Positions 12,901 through 26,700 of a DNA stretch of 64,000 nt are shown piece by piece. The notes beneath the pieces were generated by a model, which did not search any database, had not been told where the DNA came from, and saw nothing but the letters and a program-made list of their open reading frames with translations. Origin of the DNA: Monarcha castaneiventris obscurior (Eukaryota; Chordata; Aves; Passeriformes; Monarchidae); assembly GCA_026261815.1 (NCBI GenBank), contig JAMPIT010000493.1:2197001-2261000 (forward strand). The letters are read 5' to 3'. Positions within the stretch are counted from its first letter, which is position 1. Each line of letters begins with the position of its first letter. A program made the position numbers and the translations under genes.

Positions 12901-15900
12901 AATGGGAGTAATTTCCTGCAAATTAAAAATGATGGAGTGTTATCCTTCTGCCTTCAAAGCAGTTTTCTGTAAAATTCTCATGCTTGCAGGTGACCCGGGG
13001 CACCTCTGCTGTTGACAGCACTGCTTGGCATACTCGTGTAAATAGGCATTTCCCAGTAGTTAAAAGAATTTTTACTGGAGCTCATTTTGTCTCTTAACTG
13101 AATGGGCTTGTTGAAGTAATGATGGTGTTGATGCCACGTTCAATGAATTCCCATTTTCCTCTTTGCTGGTAGAGCTGTATAATCATATATTAGTGATGGA
13201 AAATTAGAAACGTTTTTGTCTGCAAAGAAGTTCTTTTGATCCTCAGGTTTAGCAGGTGCAGGCAGTGATGGAGGAATCATCCCTGGCCCTTTGTGAGGCT
13301 ATGGTCAGAGGAGAATGAACAAAACCAGCTCAGTGGAAGGAGAGGAAACTTTGTGGAGCTGGTTGCTATTCAGGATCAGAAAGATAGTTTCTAGAATTTG
13401 AAACAAAGAAAACCCCCAAAACTTCTGGTGTTCTGCCATATATTAAATTCACGCTTTCATGGCTTTTATAACCAAGCTGTAGCCGTGGAATGTGAGCATG
13501 TTAATGTCAAGTTGCAGTGATTGGGTCTGTCATCCTGCTGCTCTGTACAATGGAGGATGCTATTGAACACAAATAGAGCATTGATAAAATGACAAAAGCA
13601 AAGCATAAAAATATTTCTTAAATGGCTGAAACAGTATCTGTAGTAAATACGTGTTTTGTTATTCAGGAACAAGAAATTATTTTCTGTCTGACAGGACAGC
13701 ATGCATTTCACATTGCCTGAGAACGGGGCCCTGTGATAAGAATCTGTGTTGTGTGTGTGACTCAAAGCTTGGGTTGCTTGGGCTTTTTTTTTTCATCAAG
13801 TAGGTAACGTGAATAATTTTAGAATAAAGAGGAAGGAAGAAATTACATGCCTCAGTAGCAAGCATGTGTTCTCTGATACTTTAGTTTCAAGTTCTGTATT
13901 GAGGAGAGGTGAAGTCCAAGATCTCCTTTTATAGCAGGATACCAGGTGCAAGCAGCGAGACATAGAACTCAATTCAACCTTCTCTTCAGTGAAAATTATA
14001 ACACAGCTTCAGCCTTGATGGCAAACTGCCATGGCTGTGGCAGGGCTTGTGCTAATTTGTTAGGAAAAATACATAAGCAGTGCTAATGGTAAAAATTTTT
14101 AGTCTGAAAGATGCCAATGCATCTGCTGTGTGACTGAAGTCCTGGTGAAGGAGAACTCTTGGAGCAGCCCCAGCCAGGGCACTGACACCCTGAACCCTCT
14201 AAAGGCAGGACAATTAAGGGTTGGTAATTAACAGTTGCTGTAAGTGTCAGACCCCATATTCAGAATGTGTCACACCAAGGTGTTTACCTGCAAATTAGCT
14301 GAAAACTGTCCATTGTTTCATACTGATCATGTATCAATAGCCAAATATTTGCTGGCCAAGTCAGAATCTTTCCAAAATTGCAAATGGAATTACAAGCTGA
14401 AGAGTCATTTTGCAGGAAGGCAGCCTGATGTTCTCCCCTGTGACACTGGACTTTTTGTTGCTGTCTGTAGAACTTTGGATGAATAACCTGAAGTGGAATC
14501 TTGTCTCAGTTCTGACCTCTAACAAGAGAGCTCTATAAACACAAATAATAAATTTTACAAGGAAATAAACTTCTTTGTAAAACCGAACTGTGAAGTTACT
14601 GCTTCACATATTCTGAAAGTTGTTTGAATTTCAGTTTGGGATTTGATATATTTAGTTAATTTTTTTCCTGGCAACTTTGGTGATTGTATAATGTAGAAAT
14701 ATCAGCAAACCAAAAATTTTTACTGTCTGTTTTTAATGATAATATGAACAACAGGTTTTGGCTTTTTTAACTTCCGTCAGTCCCATTTTTAAAGCAAAAA
14801 AATGTTGTTTGGACTCAGTATCTGTGACTGTCCACAATCATGTATGAGCAACTGGCATACTTATCTACCTTTTATAAAAAACAGAGCCTTATTCAGGCAC
14901 AATTTTCATAATTACCTTCTAAAATGTGTTTTAATTCTGCCTGTCTGAATTTGAGATTCTTTACCAAGGAATTATGCCACTGGTCCTGCAGTAATCTATA
15001 ATAATGATAATTTGAGAAAATCAGGATTGCTCTGGGTAGCTGCTTCCTTGGGAGACAGACCCATGTAATTTTATCAGAATCGTGAGTTTCAAGAGAGTTG
15101 TGCAGACAAGTTTGAAAACACAACTGAAGAATATTTAGTCATTATTTTGGCTTCCTGTAGCTTTGAAAGGCATGAACTACTTCATTAATCTTTCTACAGA
15201 GCTTTTGGGGGGGCCAGAGGATGTGGGAAACGTTCTAACAATACCTGAAAAAATCCTTCTGCTTTTCCTAAAACCAGGATGTTGTGGGCTCAGCCATGAG
15301 CATGACCAGGCTGGAATTGTCTTACGTGTGCTTGTACTGGCATTAAGGGCTGTGAAATATTTGCTGTTATTTCAGGGCTTCTCATTGTCAGGAATTTACA
15401 AATAATGAGGGCTCTGGATTTTACACGTGGCCCCATATAAGCTGTGCATGCAAATCTTGTGCCATTTATAGTGCTTTACACACCAAGGGCTTTAACTTTG
15501 GGCATCTTTTGACCACAACTTTGCATTTGTTGCTGTTAATTAATTTTTAAATATTGCATTTAGGAAAAGTGCTGCTCCTTAATGTTTTTGGGCAACGTTA
15601 CAGGGCTGGCACGGATTTATTTCAAATACTCTTCTGATAGATGTGCTTGTATTAGCACGAAAACTTGATGCTTTTTTTTGTTCTGTTTTTGAAGAGAAAA
15701 TAGGTAAATATTGCTTTTGTATCATCTATTTGTAGTTTATCTTGAGGACCTCTACTTGTGCTCTGCTGTTACTCTTTCCTCCTTTGCCATGTTTCAAGCC
15801 TCCAAATTTGATCTTTTAAGTGCATATGTGTAGGTTTTTTATGGAAATTTGTATGTACACAGCTGCTAGAAAATAAGAGAGCATGTGCCTGTGAAAAATG

Positions 15901-18641
15901 ACAGATTACCAAATAAGCCTCCCAAACTGAAAAAATAGGACTTTTGAAGCCGGCTAGAGGTTTATTGGAAAGGAAGAAAGCAAGCCAATGTGAGTACTTT
16001 GCACAGCTGTTTTAACAGAGTTATTTCATCCATGTGATTCTATAGAATAATTTGATGCCAAAAATAATACATGAACTGGTTGGGTTTTTGGGTTGGTGTT
16101 TTTTTTGTTGGCTTTTTTTTTTTAATCAGTGGCATATATAAAATTAGTTTCATGTGGTCAAAAACTGCATTTTGGAATGGAATAGCCAAAAGTTTGGCTC
16201 ATCTTGCACTTGTAAAATGCTGTAGCTCAGTAACAACTACGTTTTCTGAATCATACAGTAAACATGAGACTTTTCTGATCATAAGCAGGAGGAACGGACA
16301 CATTTTGGCCTTCCTAACTGCATGGTTGGAGTTTTTAAATTTTTGTTGCTAACAATGAGCATAACAGAAATCTTCCTTTAAATTGAAGGGTGATGCTTTT
16401 AGATTCTTTCACAAATCAAATACCCATATTAAGTGAAAATGTCATTTCTTAGGTGTAGATAAGAAAATCCAGCTTTCATACTTCTGTGCCTGTAGGTGTC
16501 TAGTTCTTGGTTTCCACCGTCAGAAATGTGTAAAGAGGATTGAATAACATCCAGGACATCCAGGACACTGGTGATCCAGTGGAGGGGATGTGAGTCCTCC
16601 CACCCATGTGTTGGGAGATATCTGATGACAAAGAGAACACATTCTCTAGGTAGAAGTGCAGCAGATGCCAAACAGCTGTGAATCATCTGTGTTCTGTTAT
16701 GGAAGAAATGAGAACCTTTAAGCCTGAATTGAAGAAAGATTTGTTTGTTTGTCTTAGCATAGAACTGACTGGTTTAACCCTTTCTCTCCACTGCTAATTG
16801 AAGGACTTGTTTACCTACTTAGATTAATAAAGAATTCTTCTGGCTCCCTGTCCCTCGTAAAACCCTTCAAATTACATCTCCTTAGAAGTCAGTAAAAACA
16901 AAGTGTCAATTTAGAAGTCAGATCCTGTTTTGTCCTTGTTAATGTCCCTTGTGGTTAAGTGCCCATAAGTAGCTGACCTTCACACCCACCAACATAAACA
17001 GCTCCAGTAATGCCCAGTGCCATGGGGCTTCTGGTCCTTTGACACCCAGGGGTATCCTGCTACTCTTCAGTCCCATCATTTTCGTGTTTTGCTGGCCTCT
17101 GCTGCTGCCTCTTTAACATTCCCAGTCCATTTGGTCCATGGTTTTTCCTCCTTTGGCAGATGACTTTTTTGTATCCCCTGAGTTCATCCACTTCTCTCCA
17201 TCAGCCACACTCCCTGCCAGAATTATTTGCTCCATCAATAAAGGCATATTTTGGAATACAGTTAGACAACAGAATGCCTCTTTTTCCTTGGCTTGGCCTT
17301 TGATTGTTTTCAATCAGAAATGAATAGTTTTAAACCTAAATACTTCACCAAGCATGAATGGCTTTCCCTCTCTCATCCTGACAGCTTCTTTATGCTGTTG
17401 CAAGGTCCAGCAGTCTTTTTGGTGAACTCAGCATGTTATTTCTGAGCCCTGATGCACAAGTGCTCTCCACACACACACACAGAGCATTCCTGGGTGCTTG
17501 CTGTCAACCTTCGGAGCATATCCCGATTTAATGGAATGGTTTGCTCTGTCTGCCGGGGACTGAGGCTGCCAGAGGCCAGGAGTGGGAGAAGAAATGTTGT
17601 GCATGTGGGTTGGTTTTCAGAGAATCCACAGAAAGAAAAGGGTTGGGAAGCTTACTGGAGTTGTGAAAGTCATCCTGAGAGATATGGGAGGGAAGAACGT
17701 GAAACAAGAGGAGTTCAAGAAAGGTGATTTGATATGCTGGAGGCTGAGGGGAGAAGGCAAAATTAACAATACTGGTTTGTCTACTTTGGAAATGGAAATT
17801 GCCAAATCTTTTCCAGTCTCTTGAGAATCTGCTTTTGGTGGCTTATTCTTGAACTTGGTGAGCCATTAAAGGAGCAATATTAGCACTCAGACATTGGTTT
17901 TAATGGTAAAACACCTCTGATGAAAAATGCCAGTTAAGGTCGGAACTAACAAACTGTGTGACTGTTTCTGAATTATTTCCCTGCTCTTGCTTCACAAGCC
18001 TGACACTCAAACTGCTGTTGTGTCCCTCGGGAGCTGAGGCATGAAAACTCAATGAAGTGTGTTTGGGCGGGAGCTCCTCACATGTGTGGATCAAAGGGAC
18101 TGGCTCTGAAAGCCTCACTGACTGTCACTGGGGCACTTTGTCTCCAAAGGCAGCTTGGAATTCTGTATATGCAGTGTTGTTACGAAATGATTATTGACAC
18201 TAAACAAAGGAATATGTTTTCAATTTTTTTTTTTTTAATGAATCACAGTTTTCTGAGTTTCAGTGGTATTTTTCGTGAATGCAAATGTATCAAAATAAGA
18301 TTATTCAGTGCTTTGCCTACTTTTTCACCTTCTCTTAAGGTCCAAATTAATGTTGTCTCTGTCCTTATTGCAGAATAAGTCTGGCTAATATAATGGAAGA
18401 ACGGGGGGGGGTTTTGTATTTTAAGGTATGCATTTTAGTAGCTAGTATATTTACACAGGACACATAAGATTATTGTTAGAAGCCGTTTAGGGTAGATTTG
18501 GGGTTTATTTGACTTCTTTTTTTGCTGGCAAGACAGTTGTAGCAATGTTAACAAGTATTTTGTATGTTAGACATTTTAGGAAGTGCTGCCTTATTGGATG
18601 CTGGTTTATTCTTAATTTAAACAGACTGTACTGTAAGGTAA
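9938..18641. other. Intron segment without recognised genes
   Basis: Ordinary AT-rich intron. It includes a short (ATAA)4 run at 11821-11836 and an (AC)7 run near 17468. A minus-strand 80-codon frame at 11023-11265 has protein-like composition but no recognised family. No mobile element was recognised. Confidence 0.55.
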
Positions 18642-18700
18642 GGATTTGGACTTGATGATCCTTGTGTGTCTCTTTCAACTCAGGATATTCTCTGATTCAT
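18642..18700 (+). mobile_element. CR1 LINE 3'-end fragment
   Basis: The stretch ggacttgatgatcctt, then a ctttcaactcaggatattct segment followed by a degenerate gattcattt, matches the well-known 3' end of avian CR1 retrotransposons, where short near-repeats of ATTCTATG normally follow. Only the last 60 bases or so survive. CR1 copies are commonly cut off at the 5' end. The orientation is the same as the host gene. Confidence 0.75.
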
Positions 18701-21700
18701 TTAAAGGGAGATGTACTTGCTTTGTTTGCATTTCCTTGATCCACTGCAGGATTGGGTCTCAAGCAGTTCTTTTTGTACCTCAGAATCAAAGGAAATGCAT
18801 AATGCTCCACAGATGCAACAATTGTAAACAGTTGTTGGAGAGAGTTTTAGAGAAGCCATGCTACACTTTAAGGTGGTCATTGTGTGACAGCAGCTGGAAG
18901 TGCTTCTTTTCCTGGTGTTGTGTTAGGAAATAATCAAAGCATCACTTTTTGTGTTATTTAATGAGATGAAGTATTAAAACCCTACAAAAAACCCATCAGT
19001 GTTGTTGAAGTAGATGGAGGAAAACAGAGTCCTTGAAGTTGTGCTGCAAAGAGCTATGTGCTTCCTAAGTAGGCGTCTAACTAATTCAGCACAGAACAGG
19101 GAACATTAAAAAGCCTGTACTTTTTCTTACTAGAAAAGCAAAGTAGTCCCATCACCTCCTGCTGTTGTCAGAATGCCCCTCTGTTGTTTCTTCCCACCTG
19201 CTATGGAAACACAGCAGTCTGTGCTTTGGAGAAAAAGTCCTGCTCCACTTTGCTCAGTTGGATACCACCCTTGACAGAGGTTTGAGGAGGTTTTTCATCA
19301 AGGCACATCCTAAAGCAAATCCTTTTTGCTTACTTAGAGTCCTAGTTTCATTTAAGTCAGTGTCTGTTTTTTCACAGTCTCTGGGCACTCTGATCTTTCT
19401 TCCAGCCTTTACCACAGACCTCATCACAGGCCATGAGAGGTTACCATTGCACTTGTCTAAGGAAAAAAAAAAAAGATGAAGAAAAATATTATTCTGATTC
19501 ATATAGAGCCAAGATACATTCTGTCGATTGCTTGGGGTCTTCAGAGAACCTTACACAGTTCAGGGTATTTCTGGGTCAGTGGTTTTTCTATTTCAATGGT
19601 GGAAAGTGTACAGACATATGCTCCAGTGCTTTTATATTGTGTTTGCTTCTGTTTCCTCATAGGCCTTTGAGAAAGAAGCTGAGGGATGTTTGGAGAGAAG
19701 GGTGGAACTTTTCTGTGGAGTTGACACAGTTAGGCACAATAATAAGGACTGATGATAGACAACTCCCTGAAAAGGAAATGAAAATGGTGTTTCTAGAACC
19801 CCACAATGTGTATTTCCAGAAGAATTGAGTGAGAGGCAGAGTGCAAGAAGATGAGGTAACTGCAGGCACATGGGCTTCTCTTTTTGTCACTGGGCTCCTT
19901 CTGGATACAGATAACAATCCTGCCCTGTGCCCTGTACAAGTTTTTGTTTTGGAATACGTGGCCTCTCCTTCATTTTCTGTTATAATAATTCATTTATTTC
20001 TTGTTTGGTCTTTCAATTCTCCTGTTTTCAGAACCTTTTCTCTCTTGTCCATGTATGCAATATTGTTCATCCCTTTTCCCACGTGTAGGATGATGGTACA
20101 ACCCTTCCCAGTGATTCTTTTGGTGTTGCTGTCCATCTGCCTTGGGAGCCTTCAGGAAATTGAAGTTTAAGTGGTGAATCTCTTGTAGTTTGTGCAGCTT
20201 GTCACCTCCTGGTCAGTAAAAAAGCTGATGCAAAGAGTGCATTGGTTTGACGTGTCAAAGTGGTTATGAACCAAAAGTTTCCTAAGGCAATTGGAGCTCT
20301 GAAGGTGCTCAGACAGAGCAGCAGTGTGGCCACACCTGTGGGTTGCCTTCAAACCCTCCCTCGGTTCCTTTAAATCTCTGGATCATTGTCCTTGAGTCCT
20401 GTGGGTGAAGCTTTTCTATGTTCAGGAAGATCCAAGTTTCTTATTACATTTATATATAAAATTTAGAGTGAAGCTCTTCCCTTTGAGTGAAGCTTACTTG
20501 CATTCCTATCCTTGTAGAAATTAGCCTATAACAGGATATTTTGGCAGAGAAGGGTTTAGACTTAGAGGAGTTTTATATCCTTAGCTATAAGTAATCAATT
20601 GAGTTGCTTGTCATTTAGAGCTACATTCTTTAAAGCAGATAATAATTTAAAATATAACCTAGATGACTAATTTGTTAAAATATAACAATAAAATATTTGT
20701 TAAAGTATAATTTTCTTTTTTTCTTCAGTTTCTTTTTTTTCTTCAATTTTTTCAGTTCTTTTGTTCAGTTGAGTGGGGATGATGCTCTCAGGAGATGGAA
20801 TCATACCCTTTAGCAGCACAAGACAATAGTGCTTGTCATTTAATTGTTATATAAATATTCACCCTGTGTCCTTCTATCCTTGTTCTTTGGCTTTCTCATG
20901 CAGATCCCTGCCTTGCAGTGTCACAGAAGTGTTAGCAAACCTCAGCTACGTTCCACCGGGGGGTTGATTTATGTTTCACATCGTGGCCAAAGTAAAGAAT
21001 GAACTGAAAGCAGAATTCAGTGCCATCTAGACCTTGGATGTGGGTTTTGGACTGTAGATCTGCATTGCCAAAGGGGAAAAAAAACAGCTAAAAAAGAAAT
21101 CTTGCAATAAATTAAAACCCACACTCCTAATTCACTCGCTGTTGTGTGATTATACAGGAGCTGGCTGGACACTTACAGTGTGAAAAGCCAAAAAGCCAAA
21201 AAGAACTTTTCCTTGTGAGATCTTTCCAAATGTTTCCCTCAGCTGCTGCTGTAACAATAAATAAACACAGGACAATAAAAAAACAAGGATAAAATTATTG
21301 AGCCTAAATCCCTTAATTACAAGGTTTATATAAATAGGTAAGACTATTCAGAAGAGAAGGACTGTGAAAAAAATCCTCTATTTTTCAGCAAGGGTGCTTC
21401 ATTATATATATAATACAACCAGTTTTGGAAATAATGAAATGTAATCTCTTCCTGAGAAATGTATGTGATAAATCTTCAGAAAATAGTAAGCCACTGTACA
21501 TAGGAAAAGTACAGTCTGTGCTTCCAGGGCATTTCCCAAGATAAATTTACCTCATCAATGAGGTCCTTACTTGTTGAAAGGAATCTAAAATAGAAGACAC
21601 ACCAGGTTTTCCAAGTTGAAAACTCCATCAGGGAGTTCATTATTGTGCACATAAGATCAGCTGCTCTGTGGTTTAGTCCATGTGTCAGCATTTTTTGTAT

Positions 21701-22999
21701 AGCAATGTTTGTTCTGAATTTGGTCAGCTGCTGCATAAACTTAAAATAAATCTAAAGATGTGGTGAATTTGAAGACCAGAAGGAAGTGGGGGTTTTTTAG
21801 GGTTTCTTTTTCTGGTAAAGCAAGTGGTCAGCCTTATTGTTCTGTGTCTCAAAAAAACCCAAGAAGAAACCCCAAGATATGAAGGTGGTTATCAGTGGTA
21901 AATGTTGGCCACCTTTTGGCCATGGTAATAATTATGAAACAGATTAAGAACCTGTTTCTGGCATCCAACCAAGATTCAGGATTGCAGCATTTCTGGATTT
22001 CTAGTTCTCACAAAGCAGAGTAGTCCTGTCTCCTTGATTTCAGGCGAAATGAAGACTATGATGAGGTCTGTAGCAAAAGCAAAATTGGGATTAGAATGAT
22101 AACCTCCACTTTACTCACTTGCTGGATTTTATATGTGGGATTAAAAGTAAAATACGATCAGTCTAATCTGGGCTGAAGTAAAATGCAGTTTCCAGATTAG
22201 CCTGACTTCACTTAGAGCGCAGTATCCAGCTGTACTTGGAAATCTGCAGTAAAAAATATGTGATCAGTAAGTCATTTGCTGTTTGCTGATGAACCAAGTG
22301 TAGCTTTGATATCCAGCATTTTTTCATGTTGTTATGTAGAGCTGTATTTGTAGAGAACTACTGAGACCTGTCCTTGCTGCGGAAGGCAGCTTCTCAGGAC
22401 CCATGACAGGCAGCCAGTGATATCTAATGTTATCAGAAAATGTAGGAGCTGTTACCTCTGTGTGTGCTGCAGAGAAAAGGGCACACCACGGCCACAGGTT
22501 TTCATTGCATCCTTTAATGTTGTGTTGCAGATACTTTGCATTACCTACAAAATGCGTGTTGCATTACCTAGAAAAACTGTGAAAATAAGAAAGGTAGGAG
22601 ATTTCTAGTTAATAGGGATACGGGAAGTGATAGACAGAAAACATTGCAAACTTATCTTTTATTTTCATGCAATTATAAAGCAGACTTGTGTGTGTTCATT
22701 TCTGCCCTTAGTTGGTCTAAACAAGGCAGCAATGATGTTTTTATTTTGTAATGAAGCATCATTCAGCATAAAGTCTTGGAGTAAATACCTATTTCAGATT
22801 GAATTCTGTAAGGTCTTTGCTCTTGTATTTAAATGCACTCAGCTGCATTTTCAAGCTGTGATTCTTTTGATATTTTAATTTACAAAGGTCCTACCCTCTC
22901 TCTCTCTCTCCTTTCTTCACCCATTTCCTTGCTGGTACAAGGGTTTAGCTGAATTCAGCTCTCCACAAAGAAAGGAAAAAAAAGGTTTTCCTGGTTTTG
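18701..22999. other. Intron segment without recognised genes
   Basis: AT-rich and non-coding. It includes short direct repeats of AAAAAGCC at 21182-21204, a pyrimidine-rich stretch near 20712-20770 that resembles an acceptor tract but leads into no exon, a 9-bp inverted repeat at 22163-22200 and a short (CT)8 run at 22895-22910. Confidence 0.55.
22163..22200. repeat. Inverted repeat, 9-bp perfect arms
   Basis: CTAATCTGG at 22163-22171 and its exact complement CCAGATTAG at 22192-22200 are separated by 20 bases. A hairpin is possible, but the loop is long and the arms short. Confidence 0.6.
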
Positions 23000-23720
23000 T
23001 TTAATGTCAGGGTGTGGAGGAGCACCTGTGCAGCACAGAGGTGGGAGGAGGCAGAAACCAGGCAGGTGTTGATGAGATTGTTGTAGGCTTGCAGCTATAG
23101 GCTCCTGAAGAGCTGCTGAGCTTGTCTAAGAACTCACTCTCATCCAAAAACTTGACTTGCAGCAGGGCAACCTCCCTTGAGCTGTATCTGGTGCTTGTCT
23201 TCTCCTGAAGGAACCAATTGATCTTCCTGGGCTGGTAGGAAATAAGGAGAGAAAAATAAATGGTTTTTTTACTTGTCTAGCAAGCTGAACTGATCTGCTG
23301 AGGGTTTGAACAGCGGGGCTGTAAGAAGGGAAGTCGAGAGGAATGTGTGGCCAGGAGGGGAAGAGCAGCAAATCCTTCTCAGAACTGCAGGTGCAGCTCC
23401 ACCAGCCTTGCAGAACTTCACGTGGTGGAGCAGCCACAGAACGCAGCAGAGCTGATCTCATGGGCTGTTGCCGCCAAACAATCCAGCAAAGATCCTCTCT
23501 CCCTCTTCCTCTCACTTCCTCTCACTTTTTGCCAGCTTAGCAGCTGAGTCAGTCCATCTTGGAGCTGAAGGAGGGCCAAAACCAGGGCCAGGGAGGGGAT
23601 GGACTTTTGAGGCCGGGAAGGGGTGGTGGGTACGGGGAGCATGGGGGCTACCTCTTCCCCTTTTGTCTGTGGGTCAGTGCTGTTCAACTCATGGGGCAGC
23701 ACTTTCAATCAAATCAGCCT
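23000..23720. other. GC-rich intronic island
   Basis: GC content rises clearly over about 700 bases and roughly seven CpGs occur between 23330 and 23635, more than in the flanks. It contains a TGAGTCA (AP-1/TRE consensus) at 23545-23551, repeated ctcacttcctctcac sequence of ETS-site type near 23505-23525, and a G-quadruplex motif. Overlapping open frames in several phases reflect the loss of AT-rich stop codons and not a gene. It could be an intronic enhancer, an old GC-rich insertion or chance. Confidence 0.45.
23615..23647 (+). repeat. G-quadruplex motif, five G-tracts on the sense strand
   Basis: Five runs of three to five G are separated by loops of 2, 4, 3 and 5 bases, satisfying the classic G3+N1-7 rule with one run to spare. 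Being on the + strand, it would also be present in the B3GNTL1 pre-mRNA. Confidence 0.8.
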
Positions 23721-26700
23721 GACAGAAGTTAGTTATTTATCCAAATTTCACTATTTTTCTTGATGAACCGTCAAAAGTTTATCAGCACCTCTTCCTTCCC
23801 TCAATATGTTGTCTCTCTTTCTGATGTCACCAGGTCCTGTCACTCTCACCCTCTAATACAGGGGTTTTCAGTTCTTACACTTGTCCTAGATATACATCAA
23901 GAAACAGAATAAAGCAAGTTTGTTCTTAAAATTACACTTGACCATTGCAGTTTATCTGATGTATTGTCTATGCACATTATTTTAAAGCAAAAATGAAGAA
24001 AATTAAATCTTGATTCACAGACATATGAATATGAGTTATGGAAAGTTCTGCTTGTGTTTTAACATTATGTTAATGATGTGAGGTGGTGCAGTTAGGTTAC
24101 TGCAAACTTGATGTTTGTGATTGCAGTATTTTCAAAGGAAGACTTAAAAGTCATATTTAAAAAAAAAAATTAAACCAAGATAGCATCCATATTTAAAAGG
24201 AGAAAAAGATAACCTCTGTGTTTCAACTTCATGTTTAAAAAGACAGTCTGGCAAAGCCAGTGGAGAGATTTAGATGGGGGGAGGATTGCTGGTGATGGTG
24301 ACTTTTTTAACAGGCTGTTTATGCAGTGAAGTACCAGACAAAAAATGACTGGCAATTGTATATATGTTTCAGGAGAACATAGGGGAATAATTCCTCTATA
24401 GCCAGTCTTTCACAGGCAGTAACTGATAATGGTTTTTAATGTCTTTTCTAAATATCATAGATGTTTTGTAGGTGGACAAAGCATGTTGTGTTTCTTTGCT
24501 GGGGCTCTGCTTAGGGGACAGATTTTTCTGCAATGCCAACTGTTTGTCTGGCTTCACTTTCACCATCACATTTCTCTGAAGGCTTCCAGCAAGACACAAA
24601 CATCCCTTTCATGAAGGAAGAGAAACAGCACAAGACAGAATCCAGAGCTCGGGGCAAATGTCTACCTGCAGTTTTAGCAACAGGAGGATGTGAGGCTTTT
24701 TCACAAGTGGGACATTGCATGAGGTAGGCAGTGATTTAACAGAGCATTTGCAGCCCTTTTGCTTTGGTATGTGGGACACACCGAGCTGGCAGTTGGAATG
24801 TGTCTGAATTTACAGTGTTCTTGCACTGTGAGTGAAACCTACATGGCATTTATCTATTGAAAAACTTCAAAGGCATTACCCACACAAGTGTTTTTCCTTT
24901 TCTTTTCCTCCTTCAATTTGAGCTGATCCTAGCTTGATGTTAGCTGGAACTCAGGCGTTTTCCCATGAGTTTTGTTTCTGATTCTGTTCTTGAACAAGCA
25001 GGTATGAAGAAAACAGCTCTGGAAGGGCAAATACCTTTATTAATTACTAGCAAAGATTGCTGCTGATGCAGAGGAATAAAATAGATACTATCAGTTTATC
25101 TTGCAAATGAATTGATCACCTCCATGTTACTGAAATACCTGTAGGCATTTAATTGATTTATTCACAGGTCATTCAACTACATTCTCTTAACATTAGTTTT
25201 AATCTATTCTGTTTATTTCCTACCAATTCCTACTTCATGCTTATTAGGCATGGGAGAATTTAGCTGCTCCATGTTAGGAAATTAGTAGTTACATCTGGAA
25301 ATTTGAGTGGTTATTGTGATTTCTCTCTTAAGAAAGCAAATTGCAATTTGGCTTCAGTTTTGTTAGGGGGTGTAGAACATGTGCATGCTCAGTGTGCCCT
25401 GGATTAAATCAAAAGTACGTATTTTTGAGAAGCTTCTTGGGGAAATTGTAGAGCTAATTTGAAGTAAGTATTGGGGGGGAAAACAGAAGTGAGGTATTTC
25501 ATGCAGTATAAGCTTAGTCTTACCTAACAAAATGGATTTTCAGAAAATGGAAGGGATCAAACTCTAATGAAGTGAACCAATCCCTGCCTTCCTAATCTAT
25601 GGAATTTTAATTTGCTTGTTTAGAAAGCGTAACCGTGGTTATAGAAACATGCATTTAAAAGCACTTTAAAATCACCAGGGCATCTAAGGAATTTGAGACA
25701 CCTGTAGTCCTTGAATAATACTAATTGATATCTGTGGAGACTTTATGAAATCTGCACAAAAGATAGAATTTTGAGTGCCTTAAACCTTTATTTACAATTC
25801 AATACTGACAAGAAGTTGCTGAAGTCTCTCTCCTTCCTCTGGCCTCTTCCCTTTAACCTCTGAACTACTGAACTGGATGGAAATGTATCAGGCAATTAAA
25901 CGTTGCTGAGAGCTTCAAAGGCTCTAACAAAAGTTAGAGGTGCACACTGAAGTTTCTTAGAGCTTTCCTAACTTTCTTAGAGCTCTTCAAAAATCAAAAG
26001 CTAATTATATTTCTGCTTGTATCAAGGGTAGTACCAAGCCCAGTTTCAAAAAAAAAACCCAAACAACTGTTGCAGCAGATGCAGTTCTGCACCTGCACTG
26101 GGTGTTTTTCTGATGTTTGTGTGTACACACATACACATATTTATGTGTCATTTCAGGTACATAGCAAAGCTATGGAACTTCTTTACTGGGAAATTGGGAA
26201 AATTTCCCAGTAAATACTGGGAAAATAAGTGTTTACAATGTTGTCATTCGGATAGAATAGGATGAAAGTTGGAAAAAAAAATAGCAGGAAGTTATGCAAT
26301 ATAGGTGATGATATGAAGGTATTAAAGTCCTGCCAGGAGAGAAGAATTCCAGTTGGGAACTTCTTTTATAGAAACTTTCGACATTGACACTGTGTGTGTC
26401 ATCTCACTGATTATTGATAATAGGTCTTGTCATATTTTTGGCAGCATGCAAAATAATGCCTTTTCCTCTTGTGCGAGTGCTGCGTGTTCAGAGCAGAAGA
26501 CAAAAGCACTTGTGTGGATATGTGGTTCTTGTTTACTGTCTTTCTAACTGCTCTCTAATTAAATTCCTCTTCTGATTGTGTTGTGCCGGCAGCAGAACAT
26601 CAGAATTGCTGGATATGTTTATTCTGCTACAGAAACTTTGGGTTGTTCCAGTAAATTTATTTTCTCCTCAGTTTTACATATTCCAACTGTCGTTTCCGTG

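Noticed and set aside
20712..20770. Pyrimidine-rich tract with several cttcag sequences, like an acceptor
   Set aside because: No open, recognisable exon with a donor follows within a normal exon length.
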